A DNA stretch of 64,000 bases, taken from NCBI RefSeq assembly GCF_017377795.1, contig NZ_JAFRDR010000011.1, positions 115,646 through 179,645 of the forward strand, given 5' to 3'. Positions 18,576-26,056 of this stretch are shown here, piece by piece. Numbering within the stretch: the stretch's first letter is position 1; the number at the start of each line of letters is the position of its first letter. A model generated the notes under the pieces. That model had not been told where the DNA came from, did not search any database, and saw only the letters and a program-made list of their open reading frames with translations. Both the position numbers and the translations under genes were made by a program. This DNA is from Williamsia soli. GTDB taxonomy: Bacteria > Actinomycetota > Actinomycetes > Mycobacteriales > Mycobacteriaceae.

Positions 18576-19820
18576 GTGCGCGCCTGGGTCGTCTGGACAA
18601 CGGGAGTGTTCGTCTACATTGTCGCCGTCCTCGATCGCACCACGCTCGGGGTCTCGGGCCTCGACGCCGCAGATCGCTTCTCGGCGTCGCCGAGTGTGCT
18701 GTCGTCCTTCGTGGTCCTGCAGGTCATCGTGTATGCCGCGATGCAGATTCCGGCCGGGCTGTTGCTCGACCGGTTCGGCTCGCGAGCGATGATCGTGGCC
18801 GGTGCCCTGATCATGGCGTCCGGACAGATGACTCTCGCCCTGACCGAGGAGTTGCCACTCGCCATCGCGGCGCGCGCAATGGTCGGGGTCGGCGACGCCT
18901 TCACCTTCATATCGGTGCTCCGCCTCGTGCCACGCTGGTTTACCCCGAAGCGGGTGCCGCTGATCACCCAGCTGACCGGGATCACCGGTCAGCTCGGACA
19001 AGTGCTGTCGGCCATACCGTTCCTGGCGTTGCTCGACGCGCGCGGCTGGACCACCGCGTTCATCTCGGCTGCCGCGCTCGGCGTGCTGTCGGCGGTGCTC
19101 ACCCTGGCGCTGGTGCGTAACGCTCCCCGCGGGACTGTTGTCGTCGCGCAGAAGGTGTCGGTGCGGGGTTCGCTCGGAAACGTCAGGGCGGTCGCGAGAC
19201 GTCCAGGCACCCGACTGGGCTTCTTCGCGCACATGGGCACCCAGTTCTCGATCACGGTCTTCGCGCTGATGTGGGGCATCCCGTATCTGACGACGGCACA
19301 GGGACTTTCTTCCGGTCTGGCCGGTGGGTTGCTGACGATCTCGGTGGTGTCGATCGTGCTGTCGGGCGTGGTCATCGGACTGCTCACCGGACGATTCCCC
19401 GGACGCCGGTCGCGGTTGGTCCTGTTCATCATGGGTAGCAACGCGCTGATGTGGACGGTCATCCTGCTGTTGCCGGGTCCGGCGCCGCTGTGGTTGCTGA
19501 TCGTCCTGGTCGTGGTCGTGTCGATCGGTGGTCCAGGGTCGGTGATCGGCTTCGACTTCGCCCGCACCTTCAATCCCAGCAGCATGCTCGGCACCGCCCA
19601 GGGCATGGTCAACATGGGCGGCTTCATCGCCTCGTTGCTCGTGATGCAGGCCATGGGCATCATCATCGACGCGATGGGCGGGTACTCCTTCGACAGCTTT
19701 CGCGTCGCCTGGACGGTGCAGTACGTCGTCTGGATCCTCGCGACCATCGGGATCATCGTGAACCGCAGGCGAGCTCGCCGGGAGATGGCGGAGGTCCGGC
19801 CCGCCGTGGTCACGTCCTGA
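18576..19820 (+). CDS. MFS transporter
   Basis: A 414-residue major-facilitator protein with 12 predicted hydrophobic segments. The loop between helices 2 and 3 has the family motif DRFGSRAMIVAG, preceded by a conserved QIPAGLLLDRFG helix end. It lacks the very basic central loop of sugar porters and resembles nitrate/organic-anion type or drug-efflux carriers; the substrate is not predictable. The start is GTG 18576. Divergent from the DUF202 gene and convergent with the ATP-grasp gene. Confidence 0.88.
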   Translation: MRAWVVWTTGVFVYIVAVLDRTTLGVSGLDAADRFSASPSVLSSFVVLQVIVYAAMQIPAGLLLDRFGSRAMIVAGALIMASGQMTLALTEELPLAIAARAMVGVGDAFTFISVLRLVPRWFTPKRVPLITQLTGITGQLGQVLSAIPFLALLDARGWTTAFISAAALGVLSAVLTLALVRNAPRGTVVVAQKVSVRGSLGNVRAVARRPGTRLGFFAHMGTQFSITVFALMWGIPYLTTAQGLSSGLAGGLLTISVVSIVLSGVVIGLLTGRFPGRRSRLVLFIMGSNALMWTVILLLPGPAPLWLLIVLVVVVSIGGPGSVIGFDFARTFNPSSMLGTAQGMVNMGGFIASLLVMQAMGIIIDAMGGYSFDSFRVAWTVQYVVWILATIGIIVNRRRARREMAEVRPAVVTS

Positions 19821-19823
19821 GGG

Positions 19824-20744
19824 TCACCGGCGCGCCAGCGCCGCAGCGGTGGCGAGCGCGAACCGAGCCATCGCCGGTCCTCGCTTGGTCTCGGGGAGCT
19901 GGCGCCAGCCCAGTGAGGGTTCGACGGCCTCGAACTCGAGTAGCCGGGGAGGGGAGTCGCCGGTCCCCAGGAGGTCGACCCTGGCGTAGAGGATGTCAGC
20001 GCGGATGACGCCGACGGCTTCTGCGGCTGCGGTCAGCGCGGCGTCGCCGAGTTCCCAGAATTTCTCCGAAGGATCTGCGGGGCTGAGCGATTCGATGAGG
20101 TACAGGCCGGACTCGTCGAGTTCGCCCTCCTCACCGGGCTCGGGCAGCATCGGTCCCTTGGTGAAGGCGTGTGAGCGTTGACCCGCGATGTACACCAGCG
20201 CGGTCTCGCCGTCGGCCACGGCGGGATCGAAGGGTTGCACCAGCACTCGCCTGCCCGCAGCCTGCAGTGCGGCGGCGTGGTCAGCGGCCTCCCGGGGGTC
20301 GGTGAAGCGGGCCGCGCCGCGGGAGCCCCCCGCCACGGCCGGCTTCACCACCACCTCGCCGTCCGGGATGGACACGGTCTCGTCTGGACCGTAAACGGCG
20401 GTCGGGACGATCGGGACACCTGCCGCCTCGAGGTCGAGCATGTACCCCTTGTCGGAGTTCCACCGCACCATCGCCGCGCTGTTGATGAGTAAGCCGACCC
20501 CGTCGGCCCAGGTGAGGAACTCGCTCAACCGCTCCGGGTAGTCCCAGGTCGCACGCAGTACGACACCGTCGGCCGAGTCGATCTCGGGGTCGTCCCACGA
20601 CAGCCAGCGCGCCGACAACCCAGCTGCGGTGAGGGCGCCGATCAAACCCTCGTCATCGCCGTCGCCGGTGGGCAGCTGAGCACACGCCGCCAGCACCACG
20701 GTCGGTGGCGAGGGAATGGGGCTTTTGTCGGATTCTGCGCTCAC
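19824..20744 (-). CDS. ATP-grasp domain protein
   Basis: A 306-residue protein with a glutathione-synthetase-like ATP-grasp layout: an N-terminal Rossmann-like part (LAACAQLP...WDDP), DKGYMLDLEAAGVPIVPT at the start of the ATP-grasp fold, VVVKPAVAGGSRGAARF as the lysine/glycine loop and RADILYAR...LLEFEAVEPSLGW near the metal site. It should join an acid to an amine with ATP; substrates unknown. It lies 17 bases downstream of the DUF2252 gene on the same strand, so the two are probably one transcript. Confidence 0.8.
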   Translation of the reverse strand: MSAESDKSPIPSPPTVVLAACAQLPTGDGDDEGLIGALTAAGLSARWLSWDDPEIDSADGVVLRATWDYPERLSEFLTWADGVGLLINSAAMVRWNSDKGYMLDLEAAGVPIVPTAVYGPDETVSIPDGEVVVKPAVAGGSRGAARFTDPREAADHAAALQAAGRRVLVQPFDPAVADGETALVYIAGQRSHAFTKGPMLPEPGEEGELDESGLYLIESLSPADPSEKFWELGDAALTAAAEAVGVIRADILYARVDLLGTGDSPPRLLEFEAVEPSLGWRQLPETKRGPAMARFALATAAALARR

Positions 20745-20761
20745 GCCCTCAGGTTAGCCAG

Positions 20762-22144
20762 TCAGCCGTCAGCCGCTTCGATCACGCCCGCTGCAACAGC
20801 GGCCACGAGTTCGGAGTGATCGCGCTCGGTCTGGTCCGCATACCGGACCGCGAAGCTGCCGAAGTCTCTGTCGAGGGCCTTGCCGTCCTCGAAGTACCCC
20901 GCCAGCAGACGCGGATCGAGCGAGCGGGCGTGTGCCCGCGCCAGCAGAGCGCCGGCGAGACGACCGTAGTCGTCGAGCAGGCTCCGCTTCAGTGACGTCG
21001 GATCGATGTCGCCCTTGAGGTTTCGGAACTGGCGGACGATGTAGGGCAGTCCGTCGATGGTGGTCCAACCCAGCAGGATGTCGGTCTCCGACTGCACCAT
21101 CCGGGCACCACGGACGATACGTTTGCCTTCATGCCGCGGGGTGTCGGCGCGGACGTACGGTGCCAACGCCGACTGCTTCGCTTGTTTGATCTGCAACACG
21201 AGGTCTTCCGAACGGTTGCCGTGCAACAGTGCGACGTAACTGCGTAACCCGACGCTGCCTGTGCCGACGATCCGGAAAGCTACGTCGGACAGAGCGAACC
21301 GGGAGATGAGGTTGCGCCGCGACTCCCGCAGGGTGCCGACGTAGTCGTTCAGTCCTGCCGCGACATCATCTGCCGTGGCGGCATCGACGCGGGTGAGGAT
21401 GGGCGGGTCGGTGACGAACCGATGTCGCCGGACACCGGTCGTGTGGTCCTCGAGGTGCTCGGTCCACTTGGCGACCACCTTCTCGCTGGTGTTGCGTCGC
21501 GCCTTCTTCGAGGCTTCGTCGAAGTCGTCGAGCAACGCGTCCGCTTTGGCCTGATCGAGAATCGAGGCGTCGGGCAGTGCGGACCATGATCGCAGGAAGG
21601 GCACCTCCGCCAGGGTGCGCACCGTCTTGCGATACGACTTCACCGCGTCCTGCGCCGCATCGCGGCACCCCGCCTCCGAGACCCCGCCGCTGCGGCCGGC
21701 CAGCACGAGACTGGCCGACAATCGTTTCAGATCCCACTCCCATGGACCGGGAATCGTCTCATCGAAGTCGTTGATGTCCATGACGATCTGGCCGTCGGGT
21801 GTGCCGTAGAGCCCGAAGTTCGCGGCGTGTGCGTCGCCGCAGAGTTGGGCCTGCAGACCGCTGTCCGGCGTCCCGGCGAGGTCGGCCGCCATGAGTCCGG
21901 CCGAGCCCCGGAAGAATGCGAACGGGGACACCGTCATCCGCCCGATTCGCAGCGGCGTGAGGTCGGCCAGTCTGCCGGCATTGCTGTCCCTGATGTAGTC
22001 GAGGACAGCCGGACGATCTGGGCCGGCAGCGCGGTGGTCGTGAGCGGACTCGGGCAATTGCTCCCGCAGGCTGCGGCCGCGCGCCAAGACCTCATCGGCG
22101 TCTTGGTAGACGCGTAGGTCGACCGGGTCGGGGCGGTTGGCCAT
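20762..22144 (-). CDS. DUF2252 protein (kinase-like fold)
   Basis: A 460-residue DUF2252 protein. Recognisable family sequences are the FFRGSAGLMAADLA stretch, the CGDAHAANFGLYGTPDGQIVMDINDFDET element (which resembles the catalytic and metal-binding loops of aminoglycoside-phosphotransferase-like kinases) and the late YADQTERDH. Members are widespread in Actinobacteria but uncharacterised. It lies between the DICT/EAL gene upstream (6 bases away) and the ATP-grasp gene downstream, suggesting a three-gene minus-strand operon. Confidence 0.85.
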   Translation of the reverse strand: MANRPDPVDLRVYQDADEVLARGRSLREQLPESAHDHRAAGPDRPAVLDYIRDSNAGRLADLTPLRIGRMTVSPFAFFRGSAGLMAADLAGTPDSGLQAQLCGDAHAANFGLYGTPDGQIVMDINDFDETIPGPWEWDLKRLSASLVLAGRSGGVSEAGCRDAAQDAVKSYRKTVRTLAEVPFLRSWSALPDASILDQAKADALLDDFDEASKKARRNTSEKVVAKWTEHLEDHTTGVRRHRFVTDPPILTRVDAATADDVAAGLNDYVGTLRESRRNLISRFALSDVAFRIVGTGSVGLRSYVALLHGNRSEDLVLQIKQAKQSALAPYVRADTPRHEGKRIVRGARMVQSETDILLGWTTIDGLPYIVRQFRNLKGDIDPTSLKRSLLDDYGRLAGALLARAHARSLDPRLLAGYFEDGKALDRDFGSFAVRYADQTERDHSELVAAVAAGVIEAADG

Positions 22145-22150
22145 GGGTCC

Positions 22151-23356
22151 TCAGTCGCTGCTCGGGATGGTGAATCGGGTGAGGATGGAGTGCGCGGCGC
22201 GGGTGGCGAGATCCCGGTCGTAGCTCTGCACCACGTCGAAGGTCCGATCGAGGTCGGGCACGTGGTCGTCACGGTCGCGTGCTGCGAGCAGCGCGGCCGA
22301 ATGCGGCCCGAGAACCACCACCGTCCACTCGTTGACGAGGTCGTCGGTGGGGTCGAGCGGCGCATGTTGGACGTTGCCGTCGAGCATGTGGGACAACCCG
22401 ACGCCGTAGACGCCGGCGAAACCCGCCCGGTCGGCGAGCACCCGCCAGCGCTTCGCCGTCAGTGGCGTGAACTGCTTGGCCTCCTGGAACGTCCCGAGCA
22501 CCAGAACCCCGGGTCCGGCGGTGGACGCCTGAACCTCGAGCGCCTTGCTCATCTCGATCAGGAGTCGCTTGTCGCCGCGGCGCGGCCGGTGTTCGGCAGA
22601 TGCGATGGAGTACGGCGTCGTGGCTGCTTCGCTGGGATGCCGGCGCGACTGCTGCAGGGGCAGAGGATCCGATGGTTCGGTGCCCAGCGCGGCGAGCTCG
22701 GCCACTGGCGGGAAGAGCTTTCCGATGCCGTAGTCAGCACCGATCGTCTGCGCGGCGATCCGCCTGGCTTCGGTGTCGACGCCCTCGGCGATGACGAGCG
22801 CACCACTGCGCTCGACGTGGGCGGTCAGACCGTGTGCGAGTTGTGCGGTCGCGGCGTCGTCCCGAGCGAGCAATTCGGCCGTCATGATGATGACATCGGG
22901 ATCGATCAGCCACAGCAACGTCATCGCGCGATTCGTGATGCCCAGGAGGTCTACACAGATCAGGTGGCCTGCATTCCGCGTGCGTTCGACCTCGGCGAGC
23001 ATGTCGTTGGGGTGCCGCAGGAAGTCGTCCGGATCCACCGAGGCCAGTTGTCGATAGCCCGGAGGCGCCGCGGCGTGATCGATCGAGCCGATGTCGACGG
23101 TGATGAGCACCGGGAAGTCGGCCACGGTGGTGTTCTCCCCGGCAATCGCCAGTTTTCGTTGATCGACGACCACCGATTCCTGCATCAGTCGCGCGGTCCG
23201 GCGCAGGGATTCGGGAGTGGAGACCGCGGTTCCCGGGCGGCCCGTGATCTGCAGCTCGGCAGCGACCAGCGCCCCGTCGGCAAGGCGCCTGACGGGTGCG
23301 TATCGGTGCACCAGGTCGAGTCCTCCGAAGACTCCTTCGCCGTCGGTTCGGGTCAC
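22151..23356 (-). CDS. sensory protein: degenerate EAL domain plus DICT domain
   Basis: A 401-residue cytoplasmic protein. Residues about 15-235 are an EAL-like barrel: AEGVDTEARRIAAQTIGADYGIG corresponds to the late EAL motif. The usual EAL/EVL signature at the N-terminal strand is replaced by AAEL, and the metal-binding acidic residues are not all recognisable, so phosphodiesterase activity is doubtful. Residues about 260-400 match the DICT sensory domain (VLGTFQEAKQFTPLTAKRW, VYGVG). It may bind rather than cleave cyclic di-GMP. The start is GTG 23356 or TTG 23359. Six bases separate it from the DUF2252 gene. Confidence 0.75.
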   Translation of the reverse strand: MTRTDGEGVFGGLDLVHRYAPVRRLADGALVAAELQITGRPGTAVSTPESLRRTARLMQESVVVDQRKLAIAGENTTVADFPVLITVDIGSIDHAAAPPGYRQLASVDPDDFLRHPNDMLAEVERTRNAGHLICVDLLGITNRAMTLLWLIDPDVIIMTAELLARDDAATAQLAHGLTAHVERSGALVIAEGVDTEARRIAAQTIGADYGIGKLFPPVAELAALGTEPSDPLPLQQSRRHPSEAATTPYSIASAEHRPRRGDKRLLIEMSKALEVQASTAGPGVLVLGTFQEAKQFTPLTAKRWRVLADRAGFAGVYGVGLSHMLDGNVQHAPLDPTDDLVNEWTVVVLGPHSAALLAARDRDDHVPDLDRTFDVVQSYDRDLATRAAHSILTRFTIPSSD

Positions 23357-23491
23357 CAAGTAATTGCTCGTACTCCCGCCATAGGGCTAGACAACCACAG
23401 GAGACCGCCGTCTGCGAAGAGCGTCGTTACCATCTCGTGATCTGAAGGTCGCGATTTGATCGCGGTGGGTGGTTCGAAGGTTTGGGGCACC

Positions 23492-23518
23492 ATGCGGGTG
23501 GGCACCCGACTGTCATGA
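23492..23518 (+). CDS. possible 8-codon leader peptide overlapping dps
   Basis: ATG at 23492 opens a frame of eight codons (MRVGTRLS) whose TGA overlaps the dps ATG as ATGA. A GAAGG element lies 11 bases upstream. The dps ATG itself has no clear ribosome-binding site, so coupling through this mini-frame is plausible. It is small enough to be chance. Confidence 0.22.
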   Translation: MRVGTRLS

Positions 23519-24051
23519 CTTTTACAGCACCCGGCCTCTCGGATGACGCCACGAAAAAACTGGTCTCTGTCATGCAAGAACGTCTCAGCGCGTTCAACGA
23601 TCTTCATCTCACGCTGAAGCACATTCATTGGAACGTCGTTGGCACTAACTTCATCGGTGTCCACGAAATGATCGACCCGCAGGTCGAACTCGCACGCGGC
23701 TACGCGGACACCCTCGCAGAGCGCATTGCCACTCTGGGTGGCTCGCCTCGCGGGACCGCCAAGGCCATCGAGGAGGACCGTTCGTGGAACGACTACTCCG
23801 TCGGCCGTGACACCGTGCAAGCTCACCTCGGTGCGCTCGACCTCGTGTACGTCGGCTTCATCACCTCGCACCGCGAGGCCATCGCTGTCGCCGGCGAGAT
23901 CGACCCGGTGACCGAGGACATCTTGATCGGGCAGACCGCGGAACTCGAGAAGTTCCAGTGGTTCGTCCGGGCGCACCTGGAGAACCCGTCGGGCGATCTG
24001 TCCAACGCGGGCGCCTCCAGCGAGAAGGGCGCAGCCGACAAGGCACGCTGA
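23515..24051 (+). CDS. dps: Dps-family ferroxidase / DNA-binding protein
   Basis: A 178-residue Dps protein. The ferroxidase signature is present: LHLTLKHIHWNVVG, then FIGVHEMIDPQ, with the expected His and acidic ligands at the subunit interface. It forms a 12-mer shell that oxidises ferrous iron and protects DNA from peroxide. The Ala/Ser/Lys-rich tail (about 158-178) could contribute DNA binding, as in mycobacterial Dps. The ATG at 23515 is chosen from the family N-terminus; a strong hairpin follows the stop. Confidence 0.93.
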   Translation: MTFTAPGLSDDATKKLVSVMQERLSAFNDLHLTLKHIHWNVVGTNFIGVHEMIDPQVELARGYADTLAERIATLGGSPRGTAKAIEEDRSWNDYSVGRDTVQAHLGALDLVYVGFITSHREAIAVAGEIDPVTEDILIGQTAELEKFQWFVRAHLENPSGDLSNAGASSEKGAADKAR

Positions 24052-24085
24052 CGACTCGAACTCTTCGCACCAACAGTCATCAAAT

Positions 24086-24114
24086 CGAGACGCCCACCGA
24101 CGGTGGGCGTCTCG
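24086..24114 (+). terminator. hairpin downstream of dps
   Basis: A perfect 13-base-pair stem (24086-24098 with 24102-24114) around a 3-base loop, 35 bases after the dps stop. A short T-run (24131-24134) lies further on. It probably ends the dps transcript. Confidence 0.75.
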
Positions 24115-24211
24115 AGGGCTGTCTGGGCTCTTTTGTCAATTCCCTTGCAGCACAAGGGATTTTGCCTTTGAAGAGGTCGACCAAAGATCGTTTGACGGGT
24201 AGGTTGGTGCT

Positions 24212-24643
24212 ATGCCACTCATCACCAGTTCCGGATTTGCACACGTTCGTCTGACCGTCACCGACATCGCCCGTTCCAAGGCCTTCTACGACAAACTGTT
24301 CGGCTGGCCGATCGTCATCGATTCGTCTGAAGCAGTCGACGAGGACGGCGTCCGGGAATCCCCCGAGAAGTTCTACGGCGGCACCATCTACGCGACGCCG
24401 CAGGGAACCCTGTTCGGTTTGCGTCCGGTCGGCAGTGAAACCTTCGATTCCACGACGACCGGTCTGGATCACGTCAGTTTCGCAGTCGAGTCGCGCGACG
24501 ACCTCGAGGCGGCCGCGAAGGCACTCGAAGAAGCGGACATCACCCACGGCGAGATCACCGACCTCGGTGGGGCCGGCTTCATCATGTCGTTTCAGGACCC
24601 TGACGACATCAACATCGAATTGACCGCGCCTCCCGCTCAGTGA
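24212..24643 (+). CDS. VOC-superfamily (glyoxalase/dioxygenase-fold) protein
   Basis: A 143-residue protein with two beta-alpha-beta-beta-beta modules of the vicinal oxygen chelate fold: FAHVRLTVTDIARSKAFYDKLFGW begins the first and GLDHVSFAVESRDDLEAAAKAL the second. His at the start of each module and Glu at the end (INIELTAP) could be the metal ligands. The exact reaction (glyoxalase, dioxygenase or resistance protein) is not readable. It lies upstream of the KstR-box promoter and so is not obviously part of that operon. Confidence 0.83.
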   Translation: MPLITSSGFAHVRLTVTDIARSKAFYDKLFGWPIVIDSSEAVDEDGVRESPEKFYGGTIYATPQGTLFGLRPVGSETFDSTTTGLDHVSFAVESRDDLEAAAKALEEADITHGEITDLGGAGFIMSFQDPDDINIELTAPPAQ

Positions 24644-24660
24644 GGGTAACGTCCTCGAAC

Positions 24661-24674
24661 TAGAACACGTTCTA
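24661..24674. promoter_or_regulatory. KstR-type operator upstream of ketosteroid isomerase
   Basis: The 14-base sequence tagaacacgttcta is a perfect inverted repeat that fits the published KstR consensus TnnAACnnGTTnnA at every fixed position. It sits 18 bases before the ketosteroid isomerase ATG, where a repressor would block transcription. KstR is the TetR-type repressor of sterol degradation in mycobacteria and rhodococci and is released by a cholesterol-derived CoA thioester. Confidence 0.82.
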
Positions 24675-24692
24675 ATCCTCGAGGAGAAGCAG

Positions 24693-25067
24693 ATGCCGAG
24701 TGCCGAAGAAATCAAGAAGGTTGTCGAGTCCTACGTGGACCTGGTCGCGAACGGCACCCCGGAGCAGGTCGCAGACCTCTATGCCGCCGACGCGACAGTC
24801 GAGGATCCGATCGGCGCCGATATCCGCAACACCCGCGAGGCGCTCATCGAGTTCTACGGCGTGATCGCCGCCATGGACAAGGTCACCTCTGAGCTGCACT
24901 GGTCCAAGATCGCCGGGGATACCGCGGTGTTCGAGTTCACATTGATCACCGAGGCCGGTGGTTCGGCGTTCAAGATCACCCCGGTCGACATCATGGTGTT
25001 CGACGACGACGGCAAGATCAAGACGATGCGGGCTGTCTGGAGTGCGGAAGATCTGCAGACGCTGTAG
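24693..25067 (+). CDS. steroid delta-isomerase (ketosteroid isomerase)
   Basis: A 124-residue SnoaL/KSI-fold protein. The three catalytic residues of Comamonas testosteroni 3-ketosteroid delta-5-isomerase (Tyr14, Asp38, Asp99) are matched at the same numbers here: ESY at 14, EDP at 38 and VDI at 99. It would move the double bond of 3-oxo-delta-5-steroids into conjugation. A KstR box lies immediately upstream and GAGGAGA gives a good ribosome-binding site. The epoxide hydrolase begins on the base after its stop codon, so the two form a tight operon. Confidence 0.88.
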   Translation: MPSAEEIKKVVESYVDLVANGTPEQVADLYAADATVEDPIGADIRNTREALIEFYGVIAAMDKVTSELHWSKIAGDTAVFEFTLITEAGGSAFKITPVDIMVFDDDGKIKTMRAVWSAEDLQTL

Positions 25068-26048
25068 ATGCTGTACCGCCGGCTGACAGTCGACGGGTTC
25101 GGTTGGACGTTCATCGATGAGGGTTCGGGACCGGTGGTGCTGCTGTGTCATGGGTTCCCCGGACTCGCTTACAGCTGGCGGCATCAGGTGCAGCCATTGG
25201 TGGCGGCGGGATATCGGGTCATAGCTCCCGACATGCCGGGCTACGGCGGTACCGATGCACCGACGGCGGTAGCCGAGTACACGTACCTCTCTGCGGCCGC
25301 TCGTCTCGACGCTCTCCTCGGGTCATTGAACATTGAACGTGCCGTCGTCGTCGGACATGACTTCGGCGCACCGGCAGCGTGGACGCTGGCTCTGGAGCAC
25401 CCGCAGCGGGTCGCCGGGTTGGTGTTGCTGGCCATGCCCTATGCGCCGGATCGCATTCCGATAAGGCCCTCTGAAGCGTTCGGGTACCTGGCGCAGAAGC
25501 ACTTCTTCCATTTCGACTACTTCATGCAGCCGGATCTGGCAGATTCCGAACTCGACGGAAGGCCGCGGGAGTTCCTGGCCCGCATCTTTCATGCGCTTTC
25601 GGGGGACTACCGGTACCTCGACATCTGGGAGCACCCGAGTCATCGAGATGGCAGACGCCTCGGTTACCTCGACGTGTTGCCCGAGGCGCCTGAGCTGCCC
25701 TGGTCGTGGTTGACGTCCGAGGAACTGGACGTGTATCACTCGGCTTTCAAGGATTCCGGTTTCACCGGCGGGCTCAACTGGTATCGGGCGGCTGACCTCA
25801 ATTGGGAGCACCAAAGCGCGCAGCCACGGATGATAGAGCAGCCCGCCCACTTCCTCTGTGGGGGCGATGATCCCGTCCTGACGATCGCCGGTCGCGGTGC
25901 CATCGACCGGATGGGGGAGATGATGCCGGGCCTTCGTGGGGCCGAAACCTACGCTGGTGCCGGCCATTTCATCCAGATGGAACGTGCCGACGAGGTCAGC
26001 GCAGCGCTGGTGGAGTTCGTGAGATCTGCGTTGCCACACGATCGATGA
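25068..26048 (+). CDS. epoxide hydrolase-like alpha/beta hydrolase
   Basis: A 326-residue alpha/beta hydrolase of the epoxide-hydrolase type. It has the oxyanion-hole motif HGFPG at 28-32, nucleophile Asp98 in VGHDFGAP (Asp rather than Ser, which separates it from esterases and lipases), GLNWYRA as the cap-tyrosine region, and a late GDDPVL / GAGHFIQME acid-histidine pair. It would open an epoxide to a diol. It starts directly after the ketosteroid isomerase stop with no gap, so it is probably co-regulated by KstR. The natural substrate may be a steroid- or lipid-derived epoxide; that is inference. Confidence 0.87.
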   Translation: MLYRRLTVDGFGWTFIDEGSGPVVLLCHGFPGLAYSWRHQVQPLVAAGYRVIAPDMPGYGGTDAPTAVAEYTYLSAAARLDALLGSLNIERAVVVGHDFGAPAAWTLALEHPQRVAGLVLLAMPYAPDRIPIRPSEAFGYLAQKHFFHFDYFMQPDLADSELDGRPREFLARIFHALSGDYRYLDIWEHPSHRDGRRLGYLDVLPEAPELPWSWLTSEELDVYHSAFKDSGFTGGLNWYRAADLNWEHQSAQPRMIEQPAHFLCGGDDPVLTIAGRGAIDRMGEMMPGLRGAETYAGAGHFIQMERADEVSAALVEFVRSALPHDR

Positions 26049-26056
26049 TGAGGTTG

